64,000 nt of DNA from Ectothiorhodospiraceae bacterium BW-2. GTDB lineage: Bacteria; Pseudomonadota; Gammaproteobacteria; Thiohalomonadales; Thiohalomonadaceae. The notes below the pieces were generated by a model. The model ran no database searches. It was not told the DNA's origin and worked only from the letters and a program-made list of their open reading frames with translations. The stretch's first letter is position 1. Each line of letters opens with the position of its first letter. A program made the position numbers and the translations under genes. This document shows, piece by piece, positions 9,159 to 18,315 of this stretch. The stretch covers positions 3,620,071-3,684,070 of the forward strand of contig CP032507.1 of the NCBI GenBank assembly GCA_008375315.1, given 5' to 3'.

Positions 9159-10037
9159 ATGACTCCCCCTCCTACTCAAAGAGCGGTATCGCTATCGCAG
9201 GCTGATCGCTACTGCTGGCAGCTTTTAGCACAGAGCGGCAGCACCTTTCGTATCAGCTTCTACTGGCTCAAACGAGAGAAGCGGCGCGGTATGAGCGCCC
9301 TCTACGCCTTCTGTCGCCTCATCGACGACTGCGTCGATAGTCACCTCCCCCCCGCTGACGCGGCAGCCGAACTAGCGAGATGGCGCGAGGAGCTACAGCA
9401 TCTCTACCACGGCTCGCCACGACATCCGGTCATGGTAGCGCTCGCGCCCCATGTGGCGAGGTTACAGCTCCCCCAAAGCCATTTTGAGGCGCTGATTGAG
9501 GGGATGGAGATGGATCTTATACCGCAAAACTATGCCACCTTCGATGAGCTCTACCGCTACTGCTACCGCGTTGCCGGTGTAGTCGGCCGGCTCAGCGCCA
9601 CCCTCCTCTCCCCCCAGCGGCACGACTTAGGCGAGTATGCCGAAGCGCTCGGTATCGCGCTGCAGTTGACCAACATACTGCGTGATTTAGAAGAGGATCG
9701 GCAGCGACAGCGACTCTATCTACCGCAACAGGAGCTACAGCACTATCGACTCACTCCCGCCGATTTGAGGCTGCGCCACCACCCTAGCGTCATCGAACTG
9801 CTACAATGTCAGGCCGAACGGGCTCAATCGTACTACCGCAAGGCGATTAGCGCTCTCCCCCTTGAGTGCCGTCATGAGCAGCTAAGCGCCCTAATGATGG
9901 CCGCCCTCTACCACCGCCTCCTACAGAAGATGGTGCGACAGCGCTTTGCCCACCCCGCCCCCTCGTTGAACAAAAGGGAGAGGCTCGCCGCTATTATTAG
10001 CGTGTGGCGTCAACAAAAGTCACAGAGTCTGTTTTGA
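9159..10037 (+). CDS. hpnD: Presqualene diphosphate synthase HpnD
   Basis: A 292-residue squalene/phytoene synthase family protein. The first Asp motif is in YAFCRLIDDCVDS and the second is NILRDLEEDRQRQRLYLP, the standard form for presqualene diphosphate synthase. It would condense two farnesyl diphosphates. I start it at ATG 9159, giving a family-length protein, although the frame is open back to 9081 inside hpnC and no clear Shine-Dalgarno marks 9159. It is followed directly by hpnE with overlapping frames, consistent with tight operon packing. Confidence 0.87.
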   Translation: MTPPPTQRAVSLSQADRYCWQLLAQSGSTFRISFYWLKREKRRGMSALYAFCRLIDDCVDSHLPPADAAAELARWREELQHLYHGSPRHPVMVALAPHVARLQLPQSHFEALIEGMEMDLIPQNYATFDELYRYCYRVAGVVGRLSATLLSPQRHDLGEYAEALGIALQLTNILRDLEEDRQRQRLYLPQQELQHYRLTPADLRLRHHPSVIELLQCQAERAQSYYRKAISALPLECRHEQLSALMMAALYHRLLQKMVRQRFAHPAPSLNKRERLAAIISVWRQQKSQSLF

Positions 10038-11326
10038 TCTACGATACTGCCATCATTGGTGCCGGCTGGGCCGGCCTTGCCGCTGCGCTCATATTGGCCC
10101 CCGAACAGAAGATTGTCCTCATTGAGGCCGGCAGAGATGCCGGTGGCCGAGCCAAGAGCGCCCAGCTACTCGACGACCACCTCGATGCCGGCCAACATCT
10201 GCTCATCGGTGCCTACCAACAGACACTACAACTGTTACAGAGCCTCGGCTCACACTCAGACTACCAGCGCCTGCCGCTCCAGCTCCACCTTGAATCGACT
10301 ACCGCCCCCCCGCTACGACTTACCCCCCCCAAAATCGCCGCACCACTCCACCTACTGCTAGCGATCATGAACGCTCAAGGGGTGAGCCGTCGGGAGCGCT
10401 GGCGTTTAATTCAGGGAAGCCTGCATCTAGTCAACCATCGCCATAGCGCCAAGCTAACCGTCGCTGAGCTATTAGAGTCACTCAACCAACCACAGTCGCT
10501 GCGCCAACGCTTCTGGTCGCCGCTCTGCCTTGCCACTCTAAACACCCCCATTGAGTCGGCCTCCGCCACCCTGTTTAGCACTGTCTTAAAGCAGAGTTTC
10601 AGCCACAGCCATCGCCACAGCGATCTTATTCTCCCGCAGCAAAATTTGACCCAGCTCTTTGTCACCCCCGCCCTCTATCGTCTGCGGCAGTTACGACAGC
10701 ACATTATGCTCTCGCAGCGAATCGAGTCGATTCAACCGCACCACGGCACCTTTCTACTACAGAGCCACCACCGCACGATTCATGCCCGCGAACTCATTAT
10801 CGCCACCGCCCCCTGGCACCTGCCGCCACTACTTCGATACCTCCCCCCGCTACAGCCACTCGGCCAGCAGCTAGCCAAGTGGCCGGTACACGCCATTGCG
10901 ACCCTCTATCTGCGCTACCCTCCCCAAATCGAACTGAGCTACCCGTTTATCGGCCTGCTAGAGGGGCCGGCAGAGTGGCTGTTTGATCGCCGTTTCAATG
11001 GCCAACGAGGCGTCATGGCGGCGGTAATCAGCCACCCCACAGCCACTACCGAGCGGCAACGCCTACTACAGCAGACGCTACAGCAGTTACAACACCACTT
11101 CCCCCACTGGCCGACACCACTAAAAACAACTCTAGTGGTAGAGAAACGGGCCACATGGGCCGCCACCCCCGAGGTGGAAGCAGAACGCCCGAACAATCGC
11201 AGCGCCGTAGAGCGACTCTGGCTCGCAGGCGACTACACCCAAGGCCCCTACCCCGCCACGCTGGAGGGCGCGGTGCGCAGCGGAGTGGAAACCGCACAGC
11301 AGATCCTCCACAATAGCGGCCACTAA
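10004..11326 (+). CDS. hpnE: Hydroxysqualene dehydroxylase HpnE (FAD)
   Basis: A roughly 440-residue flavin amine oxidase-type protein. The N-terminal dinucleotide-binding motif IIGAGWAGLAAAL is followed by the acidic end of beta-2 (VLIEAG) and GGRA. The C-terminal FAD-contact motif is LAGDYTQGPYPATLEGAVRSG. HpnE completes squalene synthesis by removing the hydroxyl of hydroxysqualene. The start is either GTG 10004, 34 bp inside hpnD, or TTG 10034, which overlaps the hpnD stop as TTGA; no strong Shine-Dalgarno separates them. No squalene-hopene cyclase gene (shc) lies in the window. Confidence 0.85.
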   Translation: MASTKVTESVLIYDTAIIGAGWAGLAAALILAPEQKIVLIEAGRDAGGRAKSAQLLDDHLDAGQHLLIGAYQQTLQLLQSLGSHSDYQRLPLQLHLESTTAPPLRLTPPKIAAPLHLLLAIMNAQGVSRRERWRLIQGSLHLVNHRHSAKLTVAELLESLNQPQSLRQRFWSPLCLATLNTPIESASATLFSTVLKQSFSHSHRHSDLILPQQNLTQLFVTPALYRLRQLRQHIMLSQRIESIQPHHGTFLLQSHHRTIHARELIIATAPWHLPPLLRYLPPLQPLGQQLAKWPVHAIATLYLRYPPQIELSYPFIGLLEGPAEWLFDRRFNGQRGVMAAVISHPTATTERQRLLQQTLQQLQHHFPHWPTPLKTTLVVEKRATWAATPEVEAERPNNRSAVERLWLAGDYTQGPYPATLEGAVRSGVETAQQILHNSGH

Positions 11327-11365
11327 CCCCCCATACGCTTAACCTAACCCGATGGAAACTATACG

Positions 11366-12127
11366 ATGTCTATACCACACCCCCTCATGAGCTACCAGCC
11401 ACCACCACAGCTACTTGAGCAAAAGGTGATCCTAATTACCGGTGCCGGAGAGGGTATCGGTGCCGCCACCGCTCGGGCTACAGCTCGCCATGGCGCGACC
11501 ACCATCCTGCTTGGCCGCACCATCGCCAAACTGGAAGCGGTCTATGATCAGATCGTTGAGAGCGGTGCCCCACAACCGGCCATCTACCCGCTCGATCTCG
11601 AAGGAGCGACAGTTAAAGATTATCACGACCTTGCCGCTACCCTGAGCAAGGAGTTTGGTCGTTTAGATGGCTTGGTACATAACGCTGCTCAACTCGGAGC
11701 GCTCTCCCCCATTGAACACGCCAACCCCGAACGCTGGTTAAAGGTAATGCAGGTCAATTTAAATGCCCCGTTTTTGCTAACTCAAGCGGTGCTAGGCCTG
11801 CTAAAGGCAGCTGAGGAGGCCTCTATTATCTTCACCGCCTCTAGTGTGGGACGCCAAGGTCGCGCCTATTGGGCCGGCTACGGGGTCTCGAAGGGGGGAG
11901 TTGAGATCTTGATGCAGACCTTAGCCGCAGAGCTAGAGAGTCATACCCGCATTCGGGTCAATTCACTCGATCCCGGTGCGGTGCGTACCAGTATGAGGGC
12001 TCGCGCCTACCCTGGCGAGGATCCCCAGCAGCTACCCGCTCCCGACGCCCTCAGCGGTAGCTATCTCTATCTGCTCGGCAGCGATAGCCGCCACCTAACT
12101 GGACAGCAGCTAACCGCCCAGTCATAG
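11366..12127 (+). CDS. yciK: YciK-type short-chain dehydrogenase
   Basis: A 253-residue SDR-family oxidoreductase. The Rossmann motif TGAGEGIG sits near residue 27, HNAAQLG replaces the usual NNAG segment, the catalytic Ser lies in FTASSVGRQGRA, and Tyr/Lys occur as YGVSK. The SVGRQGRAxW segment and the MRARAYPGEDPQ tail closely match YciK of enterobacteria and pseudomonads, whose physiological substrate is not established. The gene lies near the mupP-like gene, as in Pseudomonas, but hpnCDE sits between them. Start 11366 has GGAA seven bases upstream; an in-frame ATG at 11387 fits the usual YciK N-terminus (xYQPxxxLL) equally well. Confidence 0.85.
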   Translation: MSIPHPLMSYQPPPQLLEQKVILITGAGEGIGAATARATARHGATTILLGRTIAKLEAVYDQIVESGAPQPAIYPLDLEGATVKDYHDLAATLSKEFGRLDGLVHNAAQLGALSPIEHANPERWLKVMQVNLNAPFLLTQAVLGLLKAAEEASIIFTASSVGRQGRAYWAGYGVSKGGVEILMQTLAAELESHTRIRVNSLDPGAVRTSMRARAYPGEDPQQLPAPDALSGSYLYLLGSDSRHLTGQQLTAQS

Positions 12128-12133
12128 CCTCGA

Positions 12134-12162
12134 CCGGTGCGTCAAATTGTTGACGACACCGG
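12134..12162 (+). terminator. Stem-loop after yciK (terminator-like)
   Basis: CCGGTGCGTCAA pairs with TTGACG-A-CACCGG across a 4-nt loop, giving twelve base pairs with a single bulged A. It begins 7 bp after the yciK stop. There is no U-run, so it may only stabilise the 3' end or end transcription weakly. Confidence 0.5.
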
Positions 12163-12171
12163 CGTTCCCCC

Positions 12172-12219
12172 TCGAAAAAACTTAATAAAAACATTTATAA
12201 TTAATTACTTAAAGTAATT
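12172..12219 (+). promoter_or_regulatory. Predicted sigma-70 promoter with palindromic operator
   Basis: A perfect -10 box TATAAT (12196-12201) lies 18 bp after a -35-like TCGAAA (12172-12177). Immediately downstream, AATTACTT-A-AAGTAATT (12203-12219) is a perfect palindrome that would cover the transcription start. That placement fits a repressor site controlling the GGDEF gene that begins at 12268. The binding protein is unknown. Confidence 0.55.
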
Positions 12220-12267
12220 GGCATGCTCTTCGCTAATTCGAGTACAGGCAACGAAGAGGATGGAATA

Positions 12268-13158
12268 ATGGCTTTACAACTAGCAACCCTAAATGAAGGA
12301 CTCCCCCTAACCGCTCCTAAGCGGCATTCGCGTCTGCGCGAGGATAGCCTCGCAATCACACTCGCGTTACAGACCACACTAGAGTTAGAATCGATGCTCA
12401 AAATTCTGTTAAATGAGCTGCGACACGCGGTGCCGATCGACGGCATGGGGTACCGTCACAACGACTACGGCCTCGCCTATCAGCTCGATGGCGTAGGGCG
12501 CCATAGCTGTAGCTATCGACTAGAGCTGCTAAAGCAGCCTTTAGGCGAAATTACCTTCAGCCGCAAGCGTCGTTTTAACCGCGAAGATATGGCTCGGCTA
12601 GAGAGGCTGCTAGTAGCCGCTCTCTACCCGCTCAATAACGCCCTACATTACCGTGAAGCGCTCCAGCAGGCGCAGTGCGACGCCCTAACCGGCGTCGCCA
12701 ACCGTCACGCCTTTAACGATACCCTATTACGAGAGCTCAACCGCAGCCAGCGCACTCAGGAGCCACTGTCGCTTATGGTGCTCGATATCGACCACTTCAA
12801 ACGAGTTAACGACACCTTTGGCCACCAAGTCGGTGATGAGGTGCTGTGTCGAGTTGCATCGGTTATCGAACAGACCATTCGGGTTACCGATCGCCTGTTT
12901 CGCTACGGCGGAGAGGAGTTTGTGGCCATTTTGCCCAACACTAGCCGCGAAGGGGCGGTGGTCATTGCTGAGCGAATCAGACAAGCGGTAGCCGAGCTAA
13001 CACTCACACAGCAACAAAAACCACTACCGGTCACGATTAGTATCGGCGTTAGCCACTATCGTATCGGGGAGGCGTCTGCTGCGATCTTTGAACGAGCCGA
13101 TCAAGCACTCTATCGCGCTAAAAATGGGGGAAGAGATCGGGTGGAGAGCGAGAATTGA
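12268..13158 (+). CDS. Diguanylate cyclase with N-terminal GAF-like region
   Basis: A 296-residue protein: residues 1-125 look like a GAF-type sensor, and the rest is a GGDEF domain. The active site is GGEEF in RYGGEEFVAILPN. An RVTD sequence five residues upstream forms an intact inhibitory I-site (RxxD). It should make cyclic di-GMP with product inhibition. No membrane segment is visible. I chose ATG 12268 because AGAGGA lies seven bases before it; ATG 12223 in the same frame sits close to the predicted transcription start and lacks a ribosome site. It has its own promoter and palindrome at 12172-12219. Confidence 0.85.
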   Translation: MALQLATLNEGLPLTAPKRHSRLREDSLAITLALQTTLELESMLKILLNELRHAVPIDGMGYRHNDYGLAYQLDGVGRHSCSYRLELLKQPLGEITFSRKRRFNREDMARLERLLVAALYPLNNALHYREALQQAQCDALTGVANRHAFNDTLLRELNRSQRTQEPLSLMVLDIDHFKRVNDTFGHQVGDEVLCRVASVIEQTIRVTDRLFRYGGEEFVAILPNTSREGAVVIAERIRQAVAELTLTQQQKPLPVTISIGVSHYRIGEASAAIFERADQALYRAKNGGRDRVESEN

Positions 13159-13243
13159 ATCGAGTTGCAAATAGAGTGAGGTGCTCACGGCTAGTCGATG
13201 CTAGGGTGCCCTGAACTTAGCGTAACTGTCAACCTCAATGGGA

Positions 13244-14398
13244 TCACGCGGGTTTAATCGACCCCCACTGATGGCAGCCAGGACAGTGCCAGTGGAGCTG
13301 TTGCAGTGTCAGACCACACTGCTCACAGCGGTAGAGTAGCTCTCGGCGACAGAGCTGTTCAATGAGCTGCCGCAGTGAGTGGTAGAGCGGGCTCTGCGGT
13401 GCTAGCGGCGAGGTAGCCCCCTCCTCACTCTCATAAGATAGCAGGCACTTTAGCGCCCACAGTGAGGGGTGATGACGAATAAGCTCCCGTAGTAGCGCCG
13501 GGATCTCGCTGGCTATCGGCTCTGGAAATCGGATCGCGTCCATCGCCGCCACGACCGAAGAGTGGCGGTGACAGAGCAGTTGCCGCAGCAGCGGAATCAC
13601 CTGCTCCGGCTGCTGTAGCGCCAAATAGCAGCGGGTTAGCGGTGCCACTATTTCAGCGACAAAGAGGCTATCTTGCTGCACCACCCGTCGATAGGCCGCT
13701 ATCGCCGTCAAAAACTCCGCCGCCTCCTCGGCCAACGCCCCTTGCAACAGACTCGCCCGTACCGAACCGCTATCCCACTCCAGTGCCAGTGCGATATAGC
13801 GCCGCCGCTCAGCTACCGAGCCACTCTCCTCCGCCAGTTGGCAGTAGTAGTGGGCCAAAATTCTGCCATAGTGGGACTGATGCTGACATAGCCGCTCGCA
13901 GATGGTTGCCGCTCGTGGCCAGTCGCGCTCCTGATCATAAAGCCGCAGTAACTGTTGCAGCGCAACCCAGCGATAGGGAGTCGTACTCAGCTGGTAATAA
14001 AGCTTTTCGGCCCGATCAAATAGCCCCGCCTGCCTATAGCCATTTGCTAACTCCATACGCGCCTTATCTCGAACGGCGCTCTCTAGGGTGTAGTCGTTTA
14101 GTAACGACTCATAGAGCATAATCGCTTGACTGATCTCTCCTCGGCGAAGATGGAGAGCCGCCAGAACAAAACGCAGCGCCACCGATGGGCTAGTCCCCTC
14201 CCCTAGATGGTGCAGCAGTGATAGCGTCTTCTCCTCGTCATGCTCTAACAGATGGTTTAGCCCCTGCAGATAGCTATCAGAGAGTCGATCTTGTTCGGTC
14301 AGACTGCGCTTTCGTGCCACCCGCATCCCCAGATACCACCCTGAGAATGCAGCGACTGGCAGAAGTGCGGTAACTAGATGGAACAGTAACTCACTCAT
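13244..14398 (-). CDS. lapB: LapB (YciM) lipopolysaccharide assembly protein
   Basis: A 384-residue protein with one N-terminal membrane anchor (about residues 5-25), a run of TPR repeats through most of its length, and a C-terminal rubredoxin-type metal knuckle (CEQCG near 360 and CPGC near 374). This is the LapB architecture; LapB adjusts LPS synthesis by presenting LpxC to FtsH. The start ATG 14398 has GGGAG just upstream and removes an eight-residue extension. It is directly downstream of rpsA; ihfB and lapA, which often lie between the two, are absent from the 82-bp gap. Confidence 0.88.
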   Translation of the reverse strand: MSELLFHLVTALLPVAAFSGWYLGMRVARKRSLTEQDRLSDSYLQGLNHLLEHDEEKTLSLLHHLGEGTSPSVALRFVLAALHLRRGEISQAIMLYESLLNDYTLESAVRDKARMELANGYRQAGLFDRAEKLYYQLSTTPYRWVALQQLLRLYDQERDWPRAATICERLCQHQSHYGRILAHYYCQLAEESGSVAERRRYIALALEWDSGSVRASLLQGALAEEAAEFLTAIAAYRRVVQQDSLFVAEIVAPLTRCYLALQQPEQVIPLLRQLLCHRHSSVVAAMDAIRFPEPIASEIPALLRELIRHHPSLWALKCLLSYESEEGATSPLAPQSPLYHSLRQLIEQLCRRELLYRCEQCGLTLQQLHWHCPGCHQWGSIKPA

Positions 14399-14480
14399 AA
14401 CACTCCCTGCCATAAACGGCAAAGCCGCCTCCCTAGGCTGGGGAAACGGCTTACCGAATCGACAATCTTGCTAGCGCAGC

Positions 14481-16148
14481 TTACTGGTTATTCATCTGCT
14501 CTTTAATGAGATCGCCTAAGGTCGGAGTTACCGGAGCGGAGCGGTTGTAATCGTTAACCGCAGCCTGCTCTTCGGCCACATCCTTCGCTTTAATGGAGAG
14601 GTTAATGATGCGATTTTTACGATCAACGCCGATAAATTTCGCCTCGACCGCATCGCCCGGATTGAGCAGATTACGCGCATCATCGACTCTTTCACGCGAG
14701 AGCTCAGAGGCGCGAACATACCCCTCCACCATATCGGCCAGATCGATAACCGCCCCACGACCATCGACTTCGCGCACGGTACCGGTAACGACACTCCCCT
14801 TCTCATGCTCGGCAACATAGTTGGAGAAGGGATCGATATCGAGCTGCTTGATTCCCAACGAAATCCGCTCCCGCTCAGCGTCGATAGCCAGAATAACCGC
14901 CTCGACCTCTTCACCCTTTTTAAAGTTACGCACCGCATCATCACCGGTATCGTTCCAAGAGATATCGGAGAGGTGTACCAGACCATCGATCCCCCCGTTA
15001 AGACCGATAAAGATACCAAAATCGGTAATCGATTTAATATTACCGGAGATTTTATCCCCCTTGTTATGTGAGGTAGCAAACTCCTCCCAAGGGTTAGGCA
15101 CACACTGCTTCATGCCGAGTGAGATACGGCGTCTGTCGGGGTCGATATCGAGTACCATCACCTCGACCTCAAGACCCGCAGAGACCACTTTAGAGGGGTG
15201 GATATTTTTGTTAGTCCAATCCATCTCAGAGACATGAACTAGCCCCTCAACTCCCTCCTCAATCTCGACAAAGCAGCCATAATCGGTCAAGTTAGTGACT
15301 TTGCCAAAGATGCGAGTCCCTTCAGGGTAGCGTCGCGCGATATCGGCCCACGGATCTTCGCCTAACTGCTTCAGGCCGAGAGAGACACGGTTGCGCTCGC
15401 GATCAAACTTAAGCACTTTAACCTCAATCTCATCACCGACCGCGACCACTTCACTCGGATGTTTAACCCGTTTCCAAGCCATATCGGTAATGTGTAACAG
15501 ACCATCAATCCCACCGAGATCGACAAAGGCACCGTAGTCGGTCAAATTCTTAACCACGCCGATGACCACCTTGCCATCTTCGAGACTCTCAAGCAGCGCT
15601 TCACGCTCTTCACTATTCTCGCTCTCCACCACGGCTCGGCGGGAGACCACCACATTATTGCGCTTGCGATCGAGCTTAATCACTTTAAACTCAAGCTCTT
15701 TATTCTCCAGATAGGCGGTATCGCGCACCGGACGAACATCGACTAAAGAGCCGGGTAAGAAGGCGCGAATATCTCTAAGCTCAACCGTAAAGCCACCTTT
15801 GACCTTATCGATAATTCGACCAGAGACAATCTCATCCTCTTCATGAGCCCGCTCCAGACGGCCCCACATTTCAGCCCGTTTCGCCTTCTCTCGTGAGAGG
15901 CGGGTCGCTCCAAAACCGTCTTCGACTGCTTCCAGAGCCACATCGACCTCATCACCGACAGCAATCTCCAGTTCGCCGTTCTCATTTATAAATTGCTCTA
16001 CGGGGATCACCCCCTCCGACTTCAGGCCAGCATTGACCATAATCACATCGGGGCCTATAGAGACAACGGTACCTGTGACAATAGTACCGGGACGCATTTG
16101 GGTATCTTTTATGCTCTCTTCGAACAGTTCAGCAAAGCTTTCGCTCAT
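14481..16148 (-). CDS. rpsA: 30S ribosomal protein S1
   Basis: A 555-residue protein of six S1 OB-fold repeats, the usual length for gammaproteobacterial S1. The repeats contain hallmark strings such as [22 protein letters not shown], here cited by its first seven residues, and several LGxKQL ends. S1 binds mRNA at the 30S platform and is needed to start translation on most messages. The C-terminus is Asn/Gln-rich. It is separated from cmk by an intrinsic terminator, so it likely has its own promoter between 16149 and 16230. Confidence 0.97.
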   Translation of the reverse strand: MSESFAELFEESIKDTQMRPGTIVTGTVVSIGPDVIMVNAGLKSEGVIPVEQFINENGELEIAVGDEVDVALEAVEDGFGATRLSREKAKRAEMWGRLERAHEEDEIVSGRIIDKVKGGFTVELRDIRAFLPGSLVDVRPVRDTAYLENKELEFKVIKLDRKRNNVVVSRRAVVESENSEEREALLESLEDGKVVIGVVKNLTDYGAFVDLGGIDGLLHITDMAWKRVKHPSEVVAVGDEIEVKVLKFDRERNRVSLGLKQLGEDPWADIARRYPEGTRIFGKVTNLTDYGCFVEIEEGVEGLVHVSEMDWTNKNIHPSKVVSAGLEVEVMVLDIDPDRRRISLGMKQCVPNPWEEFATSHNKGDKISGNIKSITDFGIFIGLNGGIDGLVHLSDISWNDTGDDAVRNFKKGEEVEAVILAIDAERERISLGIKQLDIDPFSNYVAEHEKGSVVTGTVREVDGRGAVIDLADMVEGYVRASELSRERVDDARNLLNPGDAVEAKFIGVDRKNRIINLSIKAKDVAEEQAAVNDYNRSAPVTPTLGDLIKEQMNNQ

Positions 16149-16230
16149 GATCGTCTATTAACCAATTAAATATTCAGCTTCAGACCGAGTCAGACTCGCA
16201 TCAGAGTTTGACCGGGTGAAAGTTACAAAT

Positions 16231-16253
16231 AAAAATACAGGCTAACGCCTGTA
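16231..16253 (-). terminator. Intrinsic terminator after cmk
   Basis: On the minus strand TACAGGC-GTTA-GCCTGTA forms a 7-bp stem followed by TTTTTATTT. It begins 7 bases past the cmk stop, so it would end the gyrA-to-cmk transcript and isolate rpsA. Confidence 0.85.
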
Positions 16254-16259
16254 CACCTG

Positions 16260-16925
16260 TTAAGTCATGCACTCAACCACACGACTCACCACCTCATTCA
16301 GTGTCAGCTGCGAAGTATCTATCACCAAGGCATCCTCCGCCGGCCGCACTGGCGAGACACTACGCTGGCTATCGCGCCTGTCACGCTCTTCAATATCACG
16401 CACAAGGCCGGATAGGGTAACATTGAGCCCTTTGTCGTTCAACTGTTTATAGCGCCGTTTGGCACGAACTTCACTCGATGCGGTTAAAAAGAACTTATAA
16501 TCGGCCTTAGGAAAGATGGTTGTGCCCATATCTCGACCATCGGCAACCAGCCCAGGTGGGCTAGCAAAGTCGCGCTGTCGCTGCAATAACGCCTCTCGTA
16601 CGGCCGGTAAGGCGGCTACCATAGAGGCCTGTTTGCCTACCGTTTCGCTCCGAATGTGTGCCGAGACATCAACGCCTGCTAACCACGCGGTCACCAGCTC
16701 CTCTGCCGGATTGAGACGAAACTCGATATCGAGCTCTCGTGCTAGCGCCGCCACCGCCCCCTCATCCTCTAAGGCCAGTGCGTTATCTACCGCAGCTAGG
16801 GCTGTCAGACGATAGAGCGCTCCGCTATCGAGCAGATGCCAGCCAAAGCGGGCGGCTAGTTGCCGTGCAACCGAGCCCTTACCAACACCACTGAGGCCAT
16901 CAAGCGTCACAATGGTCACGCTCAT
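16260..16925 (-). CDS. cmk: Cytidylate kinase
   Basis: A 221-residue nucleoside monophosphate kinase with P-loop GLSGVGKGS at the N-terminus and the cmk-specific DGRDMGTTIFP segment. It phosphorylates CMP and dCMP. ATG 16925 overlaps the aroA stop as ATGA, so the pair is probably translationally coupled; the frame is open upstream but only within aroA. The aroA-cmk-rpsA order is classical for gammaproteobacteria. Confidence 0.95.
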   Translation of the reverse strand: MSVTIVTLDGLSGVGKGSVARQLAARFGWHLLDSGALYRLTALAAVDNALALEDEGAVAALARELDIEFRLNPAEELVTAWLAGVDVSAHIRSETVGKQASMVAALPAVREALLQRQRDFASPPGLVADGRDMGTTIFPKADYKFFLTASSEVRAKRRYKQLNDKGLNVTLSGLVRDIEERDRRDSQRSVSPVRPAEDALVIDTSQLTLNEVVSRVVECMT

Positions 16926-18235
16926 GCGAAAAGCTCCTGTAACGGCAACCCACACTCGGTCGCTAAGTTGACAAAACCGGGAAATGAGGTCGCCACATTA
17001 GCACAATCGGTAATCGTTATCGCCGCTTTCGCTCTGAGGCTAGCCATCGCAAAAGCCATCGCAATACGGTGATCCCCCTGGGAGTGAATCGTCCCCCCAC
17101 CCCAAGCGCTCTGCCCCTGAATCACGATCCCATCCTCGGTTACCCGATGGGTAACGCCCAGCGTCGTTAAGCCAGCGGCCATCACCGCAATACGATCACT
17201 CTCTTTAACCCGCAGCTCTGCCGCACCGGTTAATACCGTCTCCCCCTCCGCTGCCGCCGCCGCGATAAAGAGCGCCGGAAACTCATCGATAGCAAGCGGT
17301 ACCTGATCCTCAGGAATAGCGATGCCGTGGAGCCGACTCTGTGTCAGACGCAGATCGGCTACCGGCTCCCCCCCTACCTCTCGTTGATTAAAGAGCTCGA
17401 TAGTCGCCCCCATCTGCCGCAGGATGTTAATCACCCCAATACGGGTCGGATTGATGCCGACATGGCGCAGGGTCACCTCCCCCTCTGCTGCAATGAGCGC
17501 ACCGACCATAAAGAAGGTCGCCGAGGAGATATCGGCCGGCACATCGATATCGCAGCCGCTTAACTCTCCACCCCCTTTCAGGCTCATCGACGCCCCTTCA
17601 GTCAGCACCTCATACCCAAAACCGCGCAACATCCTCTCGGTATGATCGCGAGTCGGTGCCGGCTCACTCACCCGCGTCGTCCCCTCAGCATAGAGTCCTG
17701 CTAGTAGCAGCGCCGATTTAACCTGCGCTGAGGCGACCGGCAGCCGATAGTCGATCCCCCGTAGCGCCACCCCCCCACGAATCTGCAGCGGCGGGGTTCC
17801 ACTACAGCTACTATCGATAACCGCCCCCATGTGAGTGAGAGGCTCGGTCACCCGTCGCATCGGCCGCTTGGTTAACGAGGCATCGCCAATTAAGGTCGAA
17901 TCGAACGACTGCCCCGCTAACAGCCCCGCCATGAGCCGCATTGAGGTGCCGGAGTTCCCCAAATTGAGCTCGCCTTGAGCGCCCCTTAACCCCTCCCGAC
18001 CAACGCCGTGAATGATCACCTCCCCCGCGCCAGCGAGCTCAATCGTCACCCCCAGACGCCGAAACGCATTGAGCGTAGCCAGACTATCCTCCCCCTGTAG
18101 AAAACCGCGCACGCAGGTCACACCGTTAGCAATCGATCCGAGCATAATCGAGCGGTGCGACATCGATTTATCCCCAGGTACCCGAATATCGCCTAGTAGC
18201 GCGGTGGCCGGTTGTAGTTGATAGTTCAGTGACAT
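16922..18235 (-). CDS. aroA: EPSP synthase (3-phosphoshikimate 1-carboxyvinyltransferase)
   Basis: A 437-residue enzyme of the shikimate pathway. PGDKSMSHR near residue 20 and LGNSGTSMRLMAG near residue 93 bind phosphoenolpyruvate and shikimate-3-phosphate, and RVKESDR occurs in the second half. The residue after LGNSGT is Ser rather than the Ala common in class I enzymes. It is separate from tyrA, unlike the TyrA-AroA fusion of Pseudomonas and Acinetobacter. It follows tyrA after 80 bp and overlaps cmk by four bases. Confidence 0.96.
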   Translation of the reverse strand: MSLNYQLQPATALLGDIRVPGDKSMSHRSIMLGSIANGVTCVRGFLQGEDSLATLNAFRRLGVTIELAGAGEVIIHGVGREGLRGAQGELNLGNSGTSMRLMAGLLAGQSFDSTLIGDASLTKRPMRRVTEPLTHMGAVIDSSCSGTPPLQIRGGVALRGIDYRLPVASAQVKSALLLAGLYAEGTTRVSEPAPTRDHTERMLRGFGYEVLTEGASMSLKGGGELSGCDIDVPADISSATFFMVGALIAAEGEVTLRHVGINPTRIGVINILRQMGATIELFNQREVGGEPVADLRLTQSRLHGIAIPEDQVPLAIDEFPALFIAAAAAEGETVLTGAAELRVKESDRIAVMAAGLTTLGVTHRVTEDGIVIQGQSAWGGGTIHSQGDHRIAMAFAMASLRAKAAITITDCANVATSFPGFVNLATECGLPLQELFA

Positions 18236-18315
18236 GGTAAAAAGACTCCGTAGGGTAGGATTAAGAGGGGGAGATACATACGGTCAAGTCCATTGCTGTT
18301 AATTGCTCTGCGTGC

